Below, piece after piece: positions 9,400 to 17,863 of a stretch of DNA of 64,000 nt. The stretch's first letter is position 1, and every line of letters begins with the position of its first letter. The notes under the pieces are model-generated. The model was not told the origin of the DNA. It saw nothing but the letters and a program-made list of their open reading frames with translations, and did no database searches. Position numbers and translations under genes: made by a program. This stretch comes from Paenibacillus typhae (GTDB lineage Bacteria; Bacillota; Bacilli; Paenibacillales; Paenibacillaceae), in contig NZ_FNDX01000007.1 in NCBI RefSeq assembly GCF_900099765.1, positions 1-64,000 on the forward strand. The letters are read 5' to 3'.

Positions 9400-9793
9400 C
9401 TTTTCAGGTTTATCCGGTGCTATAATCGTATTGTGCTACTTAGGATTGGTCGTGCTATTCAGTATTGCTGGGTGCTCTTCACATTGGCCTAGTACTTTTT
9501 AGAATTGTCTGGGTACTCTACAGGATTGTCTGGCGCTCTTTAGCATTAACCCCGGTACTATTCAGGTCTATCCGGGCGCTCTTTAGATTAACCCCGGTAC
9601 TATTCAGGATTGTCCGGATGCTATACAGGATTGTCCGTGCTCTTCAGTATGCTTCGGTACGTCCGGTATTGGAGAAACGTCCATTGTTCAGGTGTTGTTC
9701 AGGTGTTGTTCAGGTGTTGTTCAGGTGTTGTTCAGGTGTTGTTCAGGTGTTGTTCAGGTGTTGTTCAGGTGTTGTTCAGGTGTTGTTCAGATA
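9400..9793. repeat. degenerate repeat tract ending in an 11-bp minisatellite
   Basis: From about 9400 to 9680 a degenerate unit recurs (variants of CTATTCAGGATTGTCCGG and ACCCCGGTACTATTCAGG). From 9684 the unit TTGTTCAGGTG is repeated nine times without change (9684-9782), followed by one partial unit TTGTTCAGATA (9783-9793). The perfect copies point to recent expansion. Overlapping open frames here encode only repeat-derived peptide and are not called. Confidence 0.9.
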
Positions 9794-9944
9794 TTCTTGA
9801 GATAACACTTAGCTTTGCCACACTGTCCACCAATGACCTTGTTTACTCCACCCCGAGCATGTATCTGTGTCCTCCGGAACAGAAATGGCTAACAGTGTTT
9901 TCGCACTCACCCGCTCCTCGCACCAGCACCACCCTTTCCCCCCC

Positions 9945-9987
9945 TAAAAACAAAAGCGCCCCCGCCGCATATTGCGGACAAAGACGC
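9945..9987 (-). terminator. rho-independent terminator of fxsA
   Basis: On the minus strand a compound stem is formed by GCGTC/GGCGC outside and CCGCA/TGCGG inside, followed by TTTTGTTTTT. It lies 86 bp beyond the fxsA stop codon. Confidence 0.7.
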
Positions 9988-10072
9988 TGCAACAAACCTG
10001 AACAAATTTGAACTAGTTTAAACCAGGTTCAACTAGCCATGCTATCTATCCATACCAAACGGCAGCTTCGCC

Positions 10073-10471
10073 TTACCTCCGGTAAAAAGTGAAGGTGCCG
10101 TTTTTCATCTTTTTCTCAATCCATTTCAGCAGAAAAACCCGGTAAAGCGGCCGGGTCAGCGGAAACACCAGTGAAAAACCGATTATATCCGTAACGAAGC
10201 CGGGCAGGATCAGCATCAGGCCGCCGAAAAAGATACAAAGTCCGTCCAGCATAGTCCGTCCAGGCACCTTGCCTTCCTGCATTTGCACCTTGCTGTCCTG
10301 CAGCACCTTTTTGCCTTCAAATTGCATCATCAAAAAGCCGATTACCGATGTAACGACCATGATGAGCAGTGTTTTGGGCGCACCGATAAAACCCGCCACA
10401 TAAATAAACCCGAATAATTCCACGGCCGGGATTACAAACATAGCAGCCCACAGCCATTTGCTTCTAATCAT
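10073..10471 (-). CDS. fxsA: FxsA family membrane protein
   Basis: The 132-aa protein has four hydrophobic segments in its first 100 residues, with the FxsA signature E-x-x-G-F-I-Y-V-A and GFLMMQFEGKKVLQ, and a basic tail (KWIEKKMKNGTFTFYRR). FxsA was named for relieving phage exclusion in E. coli. In Bacillus the homologue (YtzA) sits next to ytvI and pyk, as here. The molecular role is unknown. Its start overlaps the stop of the thioesterase gene (TAATG), so the two are translationally coupled. Confidence 0.93.
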   Translation of the reverse strand: MIRSKWLWAAMFVIPAVELFGFIYVAGFIGAPKTLLIMVVTSVIGFLMMQFEGKKVLQDSKVQMQEGKVPGRTMLDGLCIFFGGLMLILPGFVTDIIGFSLVFPLTRPLYRVFLLKWIEKKMKNGTFTFYRR

Positions 10472-11001
10472 TATGTTCCTCCTTCTTCCCTCAGCGCCCC
10501 GGTAATGGCATTGTACAGCTCGGGCAGCGCCCGGTCCAGCCTTACCGGCTTCCAGTCCTTGTTCAGCCAGATATGAGAGGTTGAACCGCTGACGAGAAGC
10601 TCGCCCGCAAGCGGCGCATCCGCCGGACCAGACGCAGCACCGGATCCGGAACTGTAGCCGGCACCGCTGCCAGTGACGTCCGCCAGCCGGCGGATTTCAT
10701 ATTCGTATACCACCCTCAGAGGCGAAAAGACGCTGAGCCGCGCATACACGGCGATAAGATCATCATAGCGCGCCGGACTTTTAAATTGCAAATCTGCCGC
10801 AGTCACGGGAAGCATTACGCCCATTTCCTCAAGCGAGCGGTAGGCAAAGCCAAGCCCGCGGAACATTTCAGTCCGCCCGCTCTCAAACCAGCTCAGATAG
10901 TTGGCATGGTATACCACGCCCATCTGGTCCGTCTCCTGATATCTTACGCGGAATGCGGTGCTGTACCAGCGGCTGGCCGGCACCGGCTCACGTGATTTCA
11001 T
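10471..11001 (-). CDS. acyl-CoA thioesterase (hotdog fold, YbgC-like)
   Basis: The 176-aa 4HBT-family protein carries the motif YQETDQMGVVYHANYLSWFE at about residues 20-40, containing the aspartate conserved in 4-hydroxybenzoyl-CoA thioesterase-like enzymes. It should hydrolyse an acyl-CoA; the substrate is unknown. A Gly/Ser/Ala-rich insertion at about 113-132 interrupts the usual beta strand and is atypical. ATG at 11001 follows AAAGGGG. The gene overlaps fxsA downstream by one base. Confidence 0.88.
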   Translation of the reverse strand: MKSREPVPASRWYSTAFRVRYQETDQMGVVYHANYLSWFESGRTEMFRGLGFAYRSLEEMGVMLPVTAADLQFKSPARYDDLIAVYARLSVFSPLRVVYEYEIRRLADVTGSGAGYSSGSGAASGPADAPLAGELLVSGSTSHIWLNKDWKPVRLDRALPELYNAITGALREEGGT

Positions 11002-11059
11002 AATAAATCGCCCCTTTCAGTTGTCAATGGCAGACACAGCTGCAGCCTGAAACCTGAAC

Positions 11060-12241
11060 TCACAGGCTCAGGCCGTTCGAAGACACCGGCAGCTGCACCT
11101 TGCGGCGCGAGCTTCTGGCCACATAGAGCAGCAGCAGCGATCCGACAGCAGCACTCAGCATACAGGCCAGATTCATCAGCCCGACACCCCCTTCACTAAG
11201 CAGCAGGCCGTTCAGCAGATTGCCGAGAATTCCCGCAAACCCGGAGAAGACAATGTTAAAGACGCTTTGGCCGGTCGCCTGAATTTCTGACGATGTAATC
11301 TGGGATACATATTCAACCGCAGCAATATAGAAAAGTCCAAAGGAAAGGCCATGCAGAACCTGCACTCCGACCATGACCGAAGGATACGGAAAAGCCACCT
11401 GGATGCCCCAGCGCAGCACATAAATAAGCGCTCCGATCAGCAGCGTGCGTTCACGCCCCAGCTTGCGGATAACCTTTGAGGCATAGAGCATGGAAGGCAC
11501 ATTGGTAAAAGAAGCGATAAACAGGGCAATTCCGGCGTAGCTCGCCGAACCCCCCACCGACTGAAAAGCCACTACAAAATAAGTGCCGAATGCAGTCATC
11601 GTCTGGTTCACCAGAAAGCATCCGCCGAGAAAAGCGAGAAAAATCCGGTTGCTGAGCAGCTGCTTCACACCCTGTGAAAAGGATTGGCTCATCATATGGT
11701 TTTCTTCCGCCTGTCTCGGCAGTGTCAGAGCAAATATTACGGCTACCGAGCTCAGAAGCAGAAAGGGCAGCCAGATGGTAGATACCGAAAACAGCTCAAT
11801 GTACTGCCCGCCCGCATAGGCCCCTACGGCCGCCCCTATGCTCATCATCATCCGGATGCTGCCGTAGGATGACCCGGCCTTGTTCGCCGCTGCAATGGCG
11901 TAAGAATCGGCGATAGGCGCCTGTGTAGCCGAGAAGATGGTAGACACCGTGTAGATCAGCAGCATAACGATGAAATAGTCGAACCGGTAAAAGCCTGCCA
12001 GCACTGCAGGTACGGCCACACTCAGAATCAGCACAAGACGCGCCTGGTTGTACCTGTCAGCAATCAGGCCCCACACCGGTTGAATACAAATGGCTATCAG
12101 CGTACCGGCCGCCATCATCATACCGATCTGGCTGACAGCCATGCCGTTATTCTTCAGCAGCAGGGTCAGATAGGAGCCGAAGGAGCCCCCCGCCAATCCC
12201 AAAAAAAGATAGAAGCCGCGCAGCTTCATTAGTTTATCCAT
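11060..12241 (-). CDS. MFS transporter, paralogue of the gene at 44203
   Basis: The 393-aa protein has twelve predicted membrane segments. It carries an MFS motif in the loop between helices 2 and 3 (WGLIADRYNQARL) and the LAGGSFGSYLTLLL start typical of the LacY/nucleoside-like MFS_1 branch. The frame opens at 12358, but that would overlap the divergent peptidase gene. ATG at 12241 (MDKLMKLRGFYLF) gives the same N-terminus and length as its paralogue at 44203-45387. The substrate is unknown. The paralogue sits in a sugar island, so a sugar or glycoside is plausible. It is separated from the thioesterase by a 58-bp gap. Confidence 0.88.
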   Translation of the reverse strand: MDKLMKLRGFYLFLGLAGGSFGSYLTLLLKNNGMAVSQIGMMMAAGTLIAICIQPVWGLIADRYNQARLVLILSVAVPAVLAGFYRFDYFIVMLLIYTVSTIFSATQAPIADSYAIAAANKAGSSYGSIRMMMSIGAAVGAYAGGQYIELFSVSTIWLPFLLLSSVAVIFALTLPRQAEENHMMSQSFSQGVKQLLSNRIFLAFLGGCFLVNQTMTAFGTYFVVAFQSVGGSASYAGIALFIASFTNVPSMLYASKVIRKLGRERTLLIGALIYVLRWGIQVAFPYPSVMVGVQVLHGLSFGLFYIAAVEYVSQITSSEIQATGQSVFNIVFSGFAGILGNLLNGLLLSEGGVGLMNLACMLSAAVGSLLLLYVARSSRRKVQLPVSSNGLSL

Positions 12242-12343
12242 AGGTGCTAGTAGTCCTCTCCATTCCTTTTTAACAGATAACCCATACTTTACGAGACTCC
12301 ACTGCATTAGATAGAGCAGAACCTTATAAAAGGCGGTGGACAA

Positions 12344-13141
12344 GTGAGCACAGTTCATAGATTTCAGCGCAGCCGGCCCTGTCTAGCTGACAAATCCAAT
12401 ACAGGCCGGACCCGGAATACCGGCTTCGGCTGGACGTCAAGCAACTGGAGCGGATATGCCATTACCGGCAAGAAAGGCGCCTTCCGGCGGATCTCGGCCG
12501 AGTGGACAGTCCCCTACGTAAAACCTACGGCTAAGCCTACTTATTCTTCGGCCTGGATCGGAATCGACGGCTTCAAAAACAGCAGTCTGATTCAGACCGG
12601 CACCGGCCACGAATCCATGAACGGAACCGTTCATTATTATGCCTGGTGGGAGATTCTCCCCGATGCTGAGACCGTCATTCCGCTTCCCGTGTCCCCGGGA
12701 GATCTGATCCGGGCAAGCATCGTAAAGCTCGGCCCCCGCAAATGGTGCATCCGGCTGTGCAATCTGAGCAAGCGCTGGACCTTTCGGACGGTCCAGCGCT
12801 ACAATGGACCGCAATCCTCTGCCGAGTGGATCATGGAGGCACCTCAGGTCGGGGGAACCGTCGCCGATCTTGCCCGTACCTCATCTGTGCGGTTCCGCTG
12901 CTGTAGGGTCAACGGGATTAGCCCCAGGCTTAAGCCGGCAAACGGCGGCATCATGATCCAGAACAAGGTTACAGTCGCCATACCTTCGAGTCCCAATGTC
13001 AAGGGCGATGCATTTACAGTAAAACGTCTATATCCTAAAGGTCTGTCACAAGCTTACCTGAAAAGACCTGTTTTTATCCGCACCAAAGCAACAAGCGCTC
13101 TCAAAAAACCCTCAATCAAATATAATCATTCAAAGCCGTGA
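12344..13141 (+). CDS. G1-family (eqolisin-like) glutamic peptidase
   Basis: The 265-aa protein contains the WSGY motif (residues 35-38) and SSAWIGIDG followed by LIQTG with Gln84. It also has the motif AEWIMEAP with Glu165. Gln and Glu in these contexts form the catalytic dyad of G1 glutamic peptidases, first known from acidophilic fungi and also found in bacteria. No signal peptide is evident, unlike fungal members, so it may be cytoplasmic or exported in another way. The start is GTG at 12344 after AAAGGCGG. It diverges from the MFS gene and converges on pyk, with a shared terminator. A non-catalytic lectin-like role cannot be excluded. Confidence 0.8.
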   Translation: MSTVHRFQRSRPCLADKSNTGRTRNTGFGWTSSNWSGYAITGKKGAFRRISAEWTVPYVKPTAKPTYSSAWIGIDGFKNSSLIQTGTGHESMNGTVHYYAWWEILPDAETVIPLPVSPGDLIRASIVKLGPRKWCIRLCNLSKRWTFRTVQRYNGPQSSAEWIMEAPQVGGTVADLARTSSVRFRCCRVNGISPRLKPANGGIMIQNKVTVAIPSSPNVKGDAFTVKRLYPKGLSQAYLKRPVFIRTKATSALKKPSIKYNHSKP

Positions 13142-13145
13142 TATC

Positions 13146-13188
13146 AAGCAAAAAAGCAATGGCGGATTACACCATTGCTTTTTTGCTT
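13146..13188. terminator. bidirectional terminator between the G1 peptidase gene and pyk
   Basis: A perfect 17-bp inverted repeat, AAGCAAAAAAGCAATGG/CCATTGCTTTTTTGCTT, carries A and T runs on both sides and can serve both converging genes. Confidence 0.92.
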
Positions 13189-13222
13189 ATGTCTTTTATC
13201 CGTTATGGAACTGAAGCCTGTC

Positions 13223-14647
13223 TTAGTCGGCAGGAATCGTATCCACTTTCACGAGGTTGGTGGAACCGGAGCGTCCCAGCGGGATGCCGGCAGTGATCAC
13301 AACGAGATCGCCTGCTTTTACCAGACCGGAAGCTTTACCGCCTTGCAGTGCAGTAGCCAGCAGTTCGTCAGTAGAAGTAGCTTCTTTGCCGAATACCGGA
13401 GTTACGCCCCATACCAGAGCCAGCTGACGCATCGTTCTTTCCTGAGTCGTAACAGCGATGATCTGGGATTTAGGACGGTATTTGGAAACCACGCGTGCTG
13501 TGTGGCCGGTTACAGTCGAAGAAAGAATAGCTTTAGCGTTCAGGTCCAGAGCGGAGATCGCTACGGATTGGCTGATAGCTTCAGTAACAGTGGTTTCTTG
13601 CGCGATCTGCTGCTTCATGAAGATTTCACGGTGGTTCAGGGCAGATTCCGCTTTCTCGGCAATGCGGGACATGGTCAGTACGGATTCTACCGGATATTTC
13701 CCGGCAGCTGTTTCACCGGACAGCATGATTGCATCAGTACCGTCGAAGATAGCGTTAGCTACGTCACTCGCTTCAGCGCGGGTAGGACGCGGGTTGCGCT
13801 GCATGGAATCCAGCATTTGGGTAGCTGTGATTACCGGCTTGCCGGCAATGTTACATTTTTTGATCATCAGCTTTTGAGCCAGAGGCACATCTTCAGCAGG
13901 AATTTCTACGCCGAGGTCACCGCGGGCAACCATCAGACCGTCAGATACTGCCAGGATTTCATCAAGGTTGTCGACGCCTTCCTGGTTTTCGATCTTGGAG
14001 ATGATCTGGATGTGGGAAGCATTGTGCTTCTCAAGCAGTGAACGGATTTCCAGAACGTCGCTGGCTTTGCGAACGAAGGAAGCGGCGATAAAATCGATGT
14101 CCTGTCCGATCCCGAAAATGATGTCGTTGGTGTCTTTTTCCGTAATACCCGGCAGGGAGATGGAAACTCCCGGTACGTTAACGCCTTTTTTGCTCTTGAT
14201 TGTACCGCCGTTAACAATACGGGTCTTGATTTCAGTGCCTTGAATGTCTACAACTGTAAGTCCGATAAGACCGTCATCGATCAGAATTGTTGATCCAACC
14301 GAAACGTCGTTTGGAAGGTCGCTGTAAGTGATAGAGATACGGTTTTGATCGCCAAGGATTTCTTCCGTAGTCAATGTCAGGTACTCGTCCTGAACCAGTT
14401 CAATCGGTTCTACTTCCAGCTTGCCTGTACGAATTTCTGGTCCTTTGGTGTCAAGCAGGATAGCAACGGTCTTGCCCAGTTCCTGGGAAGCCTGACGAAT
14501 CGTTTTGATCCGGTTGCCGTGCTCTTCATAGTCGCCGTGGGAGAAGTTCAGACGGGCTACATTCATACCAGCCAAAATCAATTTTTTGATGTTCTCCAAC
14601 GATTCACTTGCAGGTCCGATCGTACATACAATTTTACTTTTCCGCAT
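13223..14647 (-). CDS. pyk: pyruvate kinase
   Basis: The 474-aa glycolytic enzyme converts phosphoenolpyruvate and ADP to pyruvate and ATP. Motifs present are CTIGPAS at the N-terminus, [12 protein letters not shown], the catalytic-lysine region [10 protein letters not shown], and [12 protein letters not shown]. The protein stops after the C-terminal allosteric domain. It lacks the extra PEP-utiliser domain of about 110 residues carried by Bacillus and Geobacillus pyruvate kinases, so it has the shorter, more widespread form. ATG at 14647 follows GGAGGAAA. It lies downstream of accA, with a terminator and 330 bp between them. Confidence 0.97.
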   Translation of the reverse strand: MRKSKIVCTIGPASESLENIKKLILAGMNVARLNFSHGDYEEHGNRIKTIRQASQELGKTVAILLDTKGPEIRTGKLEVEPIELVQDEYLTLTTEEILGDQNRISITYSDLPNDVSVGSTILIDDGLIGLTVVDIQGTEIKTRIVNGGTIKSKKGVNVPGVSISLPGITEKDTNDIIFGIGQDIDFIAASFVRKASDVLEIRSLLEKHNASHIQIISKIENQEGVDNLDEILAVSDGLMVARGDLGVEIPAEDVPLAQKLMIKKCNIAGKPVITATQMLDSMQRNPRPTRAEASDVANAIFDGTDAIMLSGETAAGKYPVESVLTMSRIAEKAESALNHREIFMKQQIAQETTVTEAISQSVAISALDLNAKAILSSTVTGHTARVVSKYRPKSQIIAVTTQERTMRQLALVWGVTPVFGKEATSTDELLATALQGGKASGLVKAGDLVVITAGIPLGRSGSTNLVKVDTIPAD

Positions 14648-14857
14648 TAGGTTTTCCTCCGTTTTTTCGTTCTCTCTGTCTCACTTTTTCCAACTACAAA
14701 ATCTACTATAAGGCTTAATGTTTGTATAGGAACTATATCACATGCACCTTTTACTACGCCCTAATGAATATTACTGCAACTTGGACACAAAATCAATGTT
14801 CCAGCGTGTTTCCTCTGTAAATTTACGTCGAATTTACGCATTCTGTCACCAAAATAA

Positions 14858-14888
14858 AAATCATCCCGCAAACGCTGCGGGATGATTT
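14858..14888 (-). terminator. terminator of the accD-accA unit
   Basis: The perfect 13-bp stem AAATCATCCCGCA/TGCGGGATGATTT has a 5-nt loop and is followed by TTTATTTT on the minus strand. It lies in the 330-bp accA-pyk gap (14648-14977). The rest of that gap should hold the pyk promoter and contains no pfkA. Confidence 0.9.
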
Positions 14889-14977
14889 ATCTGGAAACAA
14901 ATGTATATCACACTCTTCTGGGGTCCCAGACCGGAAATAACTTCCATATGTGTGAAAGTGCAAATGAAACCGTTACT

Positions 14978-15979
14978 CTACTCTACGCTTTGGACTTCTT
15001 CTTCGGGCAATAGAGACTCTTGGGCACCTTCGGCAAACTCGCCGATTTTGCGGAATTTGCGGTAACGGTCCTCCTTGAGCTCTGCAGCATCCAGACTGGA
15101 CAGTTCCTGCAAATGGCGCCACAGGGCCTCCTTGATGTTGGCTGCAGCAGTCTCATAATCCTGATGCGCGCCGCCCCGCGGTTCCGGGACAATCTCCTCG
15201 ATGACTTCCATCCCTAGCAGATCCGCTGCGGTAATCTTCATCGCTTCAGCAGCCTGCTCCGCCTTGGAGGCATCCTTCCACAGAATGGAGGCTGCACCGT
15301 TCGGCGAGATCGCCGAATAGATGGCATGCTCCAGCATCAGGACACGGTTGCCCACGGCCAAAGCCAGAGCCCCGCCGCTTCCGCCCTCGCCGATGACGAC
15401 ACAGATGACCGGCACAGCCAGCTGGGACATCTCATAGAGACTGCGCGCAATGGCTTCAGACTGCCCGCGTTCCTCCGCCGTATTCCCCGGGTAAGCTCCC
15501 TTGGTATCGATAAAGGTAATGATCGGACGGCGGAATTTCTCCGCCTGCTTCATCAGCCGCATAGCCTTGCGGAACCCCTCCGGGTGCGCGCTGCCGAAAA
15601 AGCGCTGGATATTATCTTTCGTATCCTTGCCGCGCTGCTGTCCGATTACCGTAACCGGAAGACCGTTCAGCTTCGCAATGCCGCCGACAACGGCCAGATC
15701 ATCCCCGAACAGGCGGTCGCCGTGCAGCTCCAGGAAATCCGTAAAAATCAGCCCGATCAGATCAAGCGAGGTCGGACGTCCGTGATGCCGGGCCAGATGC
15801 ATCTTCTGGGAGGCGGAAATATTGCTGTAAATTTCATCCGCAAGCACGCGGTAACGTTCTTCAAGCCGGATGATTTCATCCGTAAAATCAATGCCCTTCT
15901 CTTCACCGAACTGCTTCAGCTCGGCAATCTTCTTGCGCATTTCTACCAGAGGCATTTCAAAAGGCAACTCTCCCGCCAA
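14978..15979 (-). CDS. accA: acetyl-CoA carboxylase carboxyltransferase subunit alpha
   Basis: The 333-aa crotonase-fold subunit moves the carboxyl group from carboxybiotin to acetyl-CoA, forming malonyl-CoA for fatty acid synthesis. It acts as an alpha2beta2 complex with AccD. Visible landmarks are [17 protein letters not shown], the oxyanion-hole region [15 protein letters not shown] and [14 protein letters not shown]. The start is TTG at 15979, one base after the accD stop. Its ribosome site (AAAGGGGG) lies inside the end of accD, indicating tight coupling. A terminator follows at 14858. Confidence 0.97.
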   Translation of the reverse strand: MAGELPFEMPLVEMRKKIAELKQFGEEKGIDFTDEIIRLEERYRVLADEIYSNISASQKMHLARHHGRPTSLDLIGLIFTDFLELHGDRLFGDDLAVVGGIAKLNGLPVTVIGQQRGKDTKDNIQRFFGSAHPEGFRKAMRLMKQAEKFRRPIITFIDTKGAYPGNTAEERGQSEAIARSLYEMSQLAVPVICVVIGEGGSGGALALAVGNRVLMLEHAIYSAISPNGAASILWKDASKAEQAAEAMKITAADLLGMEVIEEIVPEPRGGAHQDYETAAANIKEALWRHLQELSSLDAAELKEDRYRKFRKIGEFAEGAQESLLPEEEVQSVE

Positions 15980-15980
15980 C

Positions 15981-16874
15981 CTAAAATCCCCCTTTCACAT
16001 CATGCAGCTCCAAAATCCTGGTGAGCGTAGACCGCATTTCCTTACGGTGCACCACCAGGTCAAGCTGGCCGTGCTGAAGGTTGAATTCAGCCGTCTGGAA
16101 ATCATCCGGCAGCTTCTGGCGGATCGTCTGCTCAATGACGATTCTCCCGGCGAAGCCGAACACGGCACCGGGCTCGGCAATAATAATATCGCCAAGGCTC
16201 GCAAAGCTCGCGGATACACCGCCGGTAGTCGGGTCAGTAATGACCGAAATATATAATCCTCCGGACTCGCCAAAACGGGCCAGAGCCGCGCTTGTCTTGG
16301 CCATCTGCATCAGGCTGAGGATACTCTCCTGCATACGCGCTCCGCCGGAGGTGGAGAAAATCAGCAGCGGGAGTCTCTTCTCCGTCGCTTCTTCCACCGC
16401 ACGGGTAATTTTCTCCCCGACTGCAGAGCCCATGCTGCCTGAGAAAAATTCAAAATTCATCACTGCAACAATAACAGGATGGCCGCCGATGCTGCCCTGG
16501 CCGGTCACCACAGCCTCAACTTGTCCGGTTTTGGAGCGCTGCTGCTCAAGCTTCGAGGCATAGCCCGGGAACTGCAGCGGGTCCACTGACGACAGCTCGC
16601 TGTCAAACTCGATAAAGTTCTCAGGATCAAGCGTCATAGCGATCCGCTCCAGCGCGTTCAGCCGCATATGATGGCCGCAGGCCGGGCATACCTTCAGATT
16701 CTTCTCCAGCTCCTTGCTGTACTGGATCGTACCGCATTTACTGCACTTGCTCATGAGCCCTTCGGGAATCTCCCGCTTCGGGCGTTCGCCTTCCGCCGGT
16801 CCGCCGCTCCGCTCCAGACGTTCTGAAGGAATAGTCGCGTACTTCCGTTTTTTCTGAAATAAATCTTTGAACAA
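15981..16874 (-). CDS. accD: acetyl-CoA carboxylase carboxyltransferase subunit beta
   Basis: The 297-aa partner of AccA has an N-terminal zinc ribbon with Cys44, Cys47, Cys63 and Cys66, and a crotonase domain with [18 protein letters not shown]. The frame opens at a GTG at 16883. I prefer TTG at 16874 ([16 protein letters not shown]), because AGAGGTG then sits at proper spacing and the N-terminus matches Bacillus AccD. It is the first gene of the accD-accA pair. Confidence 0.96.
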   Translation of the reverse strand: MFKDLFQKKRKYATIPSERLERSGGPAEGERPKREIPEGLMSKCSKCGTIQYSKELEKNLKVCPACGHHMRLNALERIAMTLDPENFIEFDSELSSVDPLQFPGYASKLEQQRSKTGQVEAVVTGQGSIGGHPVIVAVMNFEFFSGSMGSAVGEKITRAVEEATEKRLPLLIFSTSGGARMQESILSLMQMAKTSAALARFGESGGLYISVITDPTTGGVSASFASLGDIIIAEPGAVFGFAGRIVIEQTIRQKLPDDFQTAEFNLQHGQLDLVVHRKEMRSTLTRILELHDVKGGF

Positions 16875-16951
16875 GGGTCGCACCTCTTCAGCCGTTTATT
16901 TGCGCATTCAGCAGCTTGCCGCTGTCAACTACTGCACTTATACATATTTAA

Positions 16952-17140
16952 TTAGGGATGTAAAATCAGATTCAGGGCTTCCTGCACTTCCTCAAGCTCC
17001 CCCGAAGGAACCAGAATCTCAAACTGCTGCTTGGACATATTAATCGGACGGCACTTTACCAGGAATCCTTCTTCCGTAAGCTTGCTCTGAATCATATCCG
17101 CCACTTTGGCGGTTGGCGCTATATAAATTACCGTCCACAT
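16952..17140 (-). CDS. small conserved protein with DUF2007-like fold, unknown function
   Basis: The 62-aa protein begins MWTVIYIAPTAKVADMIQ and alternates beta strand, helix and strand, like the small DUF2007 'signal-transducing' proteins. This resemblance is by pattern only. The frame opens at 17227, but ATG at 17140 has GGGAGG 11 nt upstream and leaves a compact domain. It lies between pgpA and accD on the same strand and may be cotranscribed with accD. Confidence 0.7.
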   Translation of the reverse strand: MWTVIYIAPTAKVADMIQSKLTEEGFLVKCRPINMSKQQFEILVPSGELEEVQEALNLILHP

Positions 17141-17288
17141 GCCCTGCAAGGCCTCCCTGATCTCAATTCCCAGCCGTATCCCGCGTATAATGGAATCATG
17201 ATAACACAGTTTTCTTTTTTCCCGCAACAGGAGTAAAACGGAGGAGGCGGGACCAGGAGGCCGTATTCATCAGCTATCGGGTGATCCC

Positions 17289-17789
17289 TTATGGCGTACC
17301 GGTGACATGGGGGTACACCTTTGCCCCTTCATGGCGGTGGGCAATCCGGGCAGAAGCGGCTGCGGCAATTCCGGCAACCAGGTCATCCAGAAAGACATGG
17401 ATTCTGCCCGGCTCATCGTTGAGCCTGCCGATCACGCCAAGCTTGACTTTGTCCAGATAGCCGAAGCTGGTCAGCCCGATCATCCCGTACACCCCCGTAA
17501 TCCCCAGCGCCAGCGTCTCGTCCGCGCCATACAGCGATTCATCCGCCTCCATCACCGCCTGCAGCGGCTGGGGAAGCATCCCTTTCTCCGCCAGCTCATC
17601 CAGGGCAACGCCTGTCATGAGCGTGTACTGCACCTCTCTTTTGCCGAGCACCGACTTCACGCTGGACATACATTCTTCCTCTGTTAAATCCTGATAATAT
17701 TTGGATTGCAAAATATATACGATCTCAGCAATGGACGATAACGTTACTCCCCTGCGTTCCAGCAGTTCTGTTGCCATTTGATAGGACAT
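17289..17789 (-). CDS. phosphatidylglycerophosphatase A-like protein (YutG family)
   Basis: The 166-aa protein ends in the PgpA-type segment GYLDKVKLGVIGRLN..FLDDLVAGIAAAASARIAH. PgpA enzymes dephosphorylate phosphatidylglycerophosphate to phosphatidylglycerol. The Firmicute YutG branch, which this resembles, has a soluble helical N-terminal half rather than the full set of membrane helices of E. coli PgpA. ATG at 17789 follows AAAGGGG at 9 nt. It is downstream of dnaE on the same strand with a 74-bp gap. Confidence 0.82.
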   Translation of the reverse strand: MSYQMATELLERRGVTLSSIAEIVYILQSKYYQDLTEEECMSSVKSVLGKREVQYTLMTGVALDELAEKGMLPQPLQAVMEADESLYGADETLALGITGVYGMIGLTSFGYLDKVKLGVIGRLNDEPGRIHVFLDDLVAGIAAAASARIAHRHEGAKVYPHVTGTP

Positions 17790-17863
17790 GTGGTCAATCC
17801 CCTTTCCGCACGGGACCATTCCCTGTGGTTTCCTAATGTATGCGGAAAAGGGCGAAAATGTTC

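Noticed and set aside
9684..9793. Possible CRISPR array
   Set aside because: The units are contiguous 11-mers without unique spacers and no cas genes are present. The 51-bp array likewise lacks spacers of unique sequence.
9465..10011. Frames encoding VVQVLFRCCSG-type repeats
   Set aside because: They are translations of the 11-bp minisatellite, with no conserved sequence outside it.
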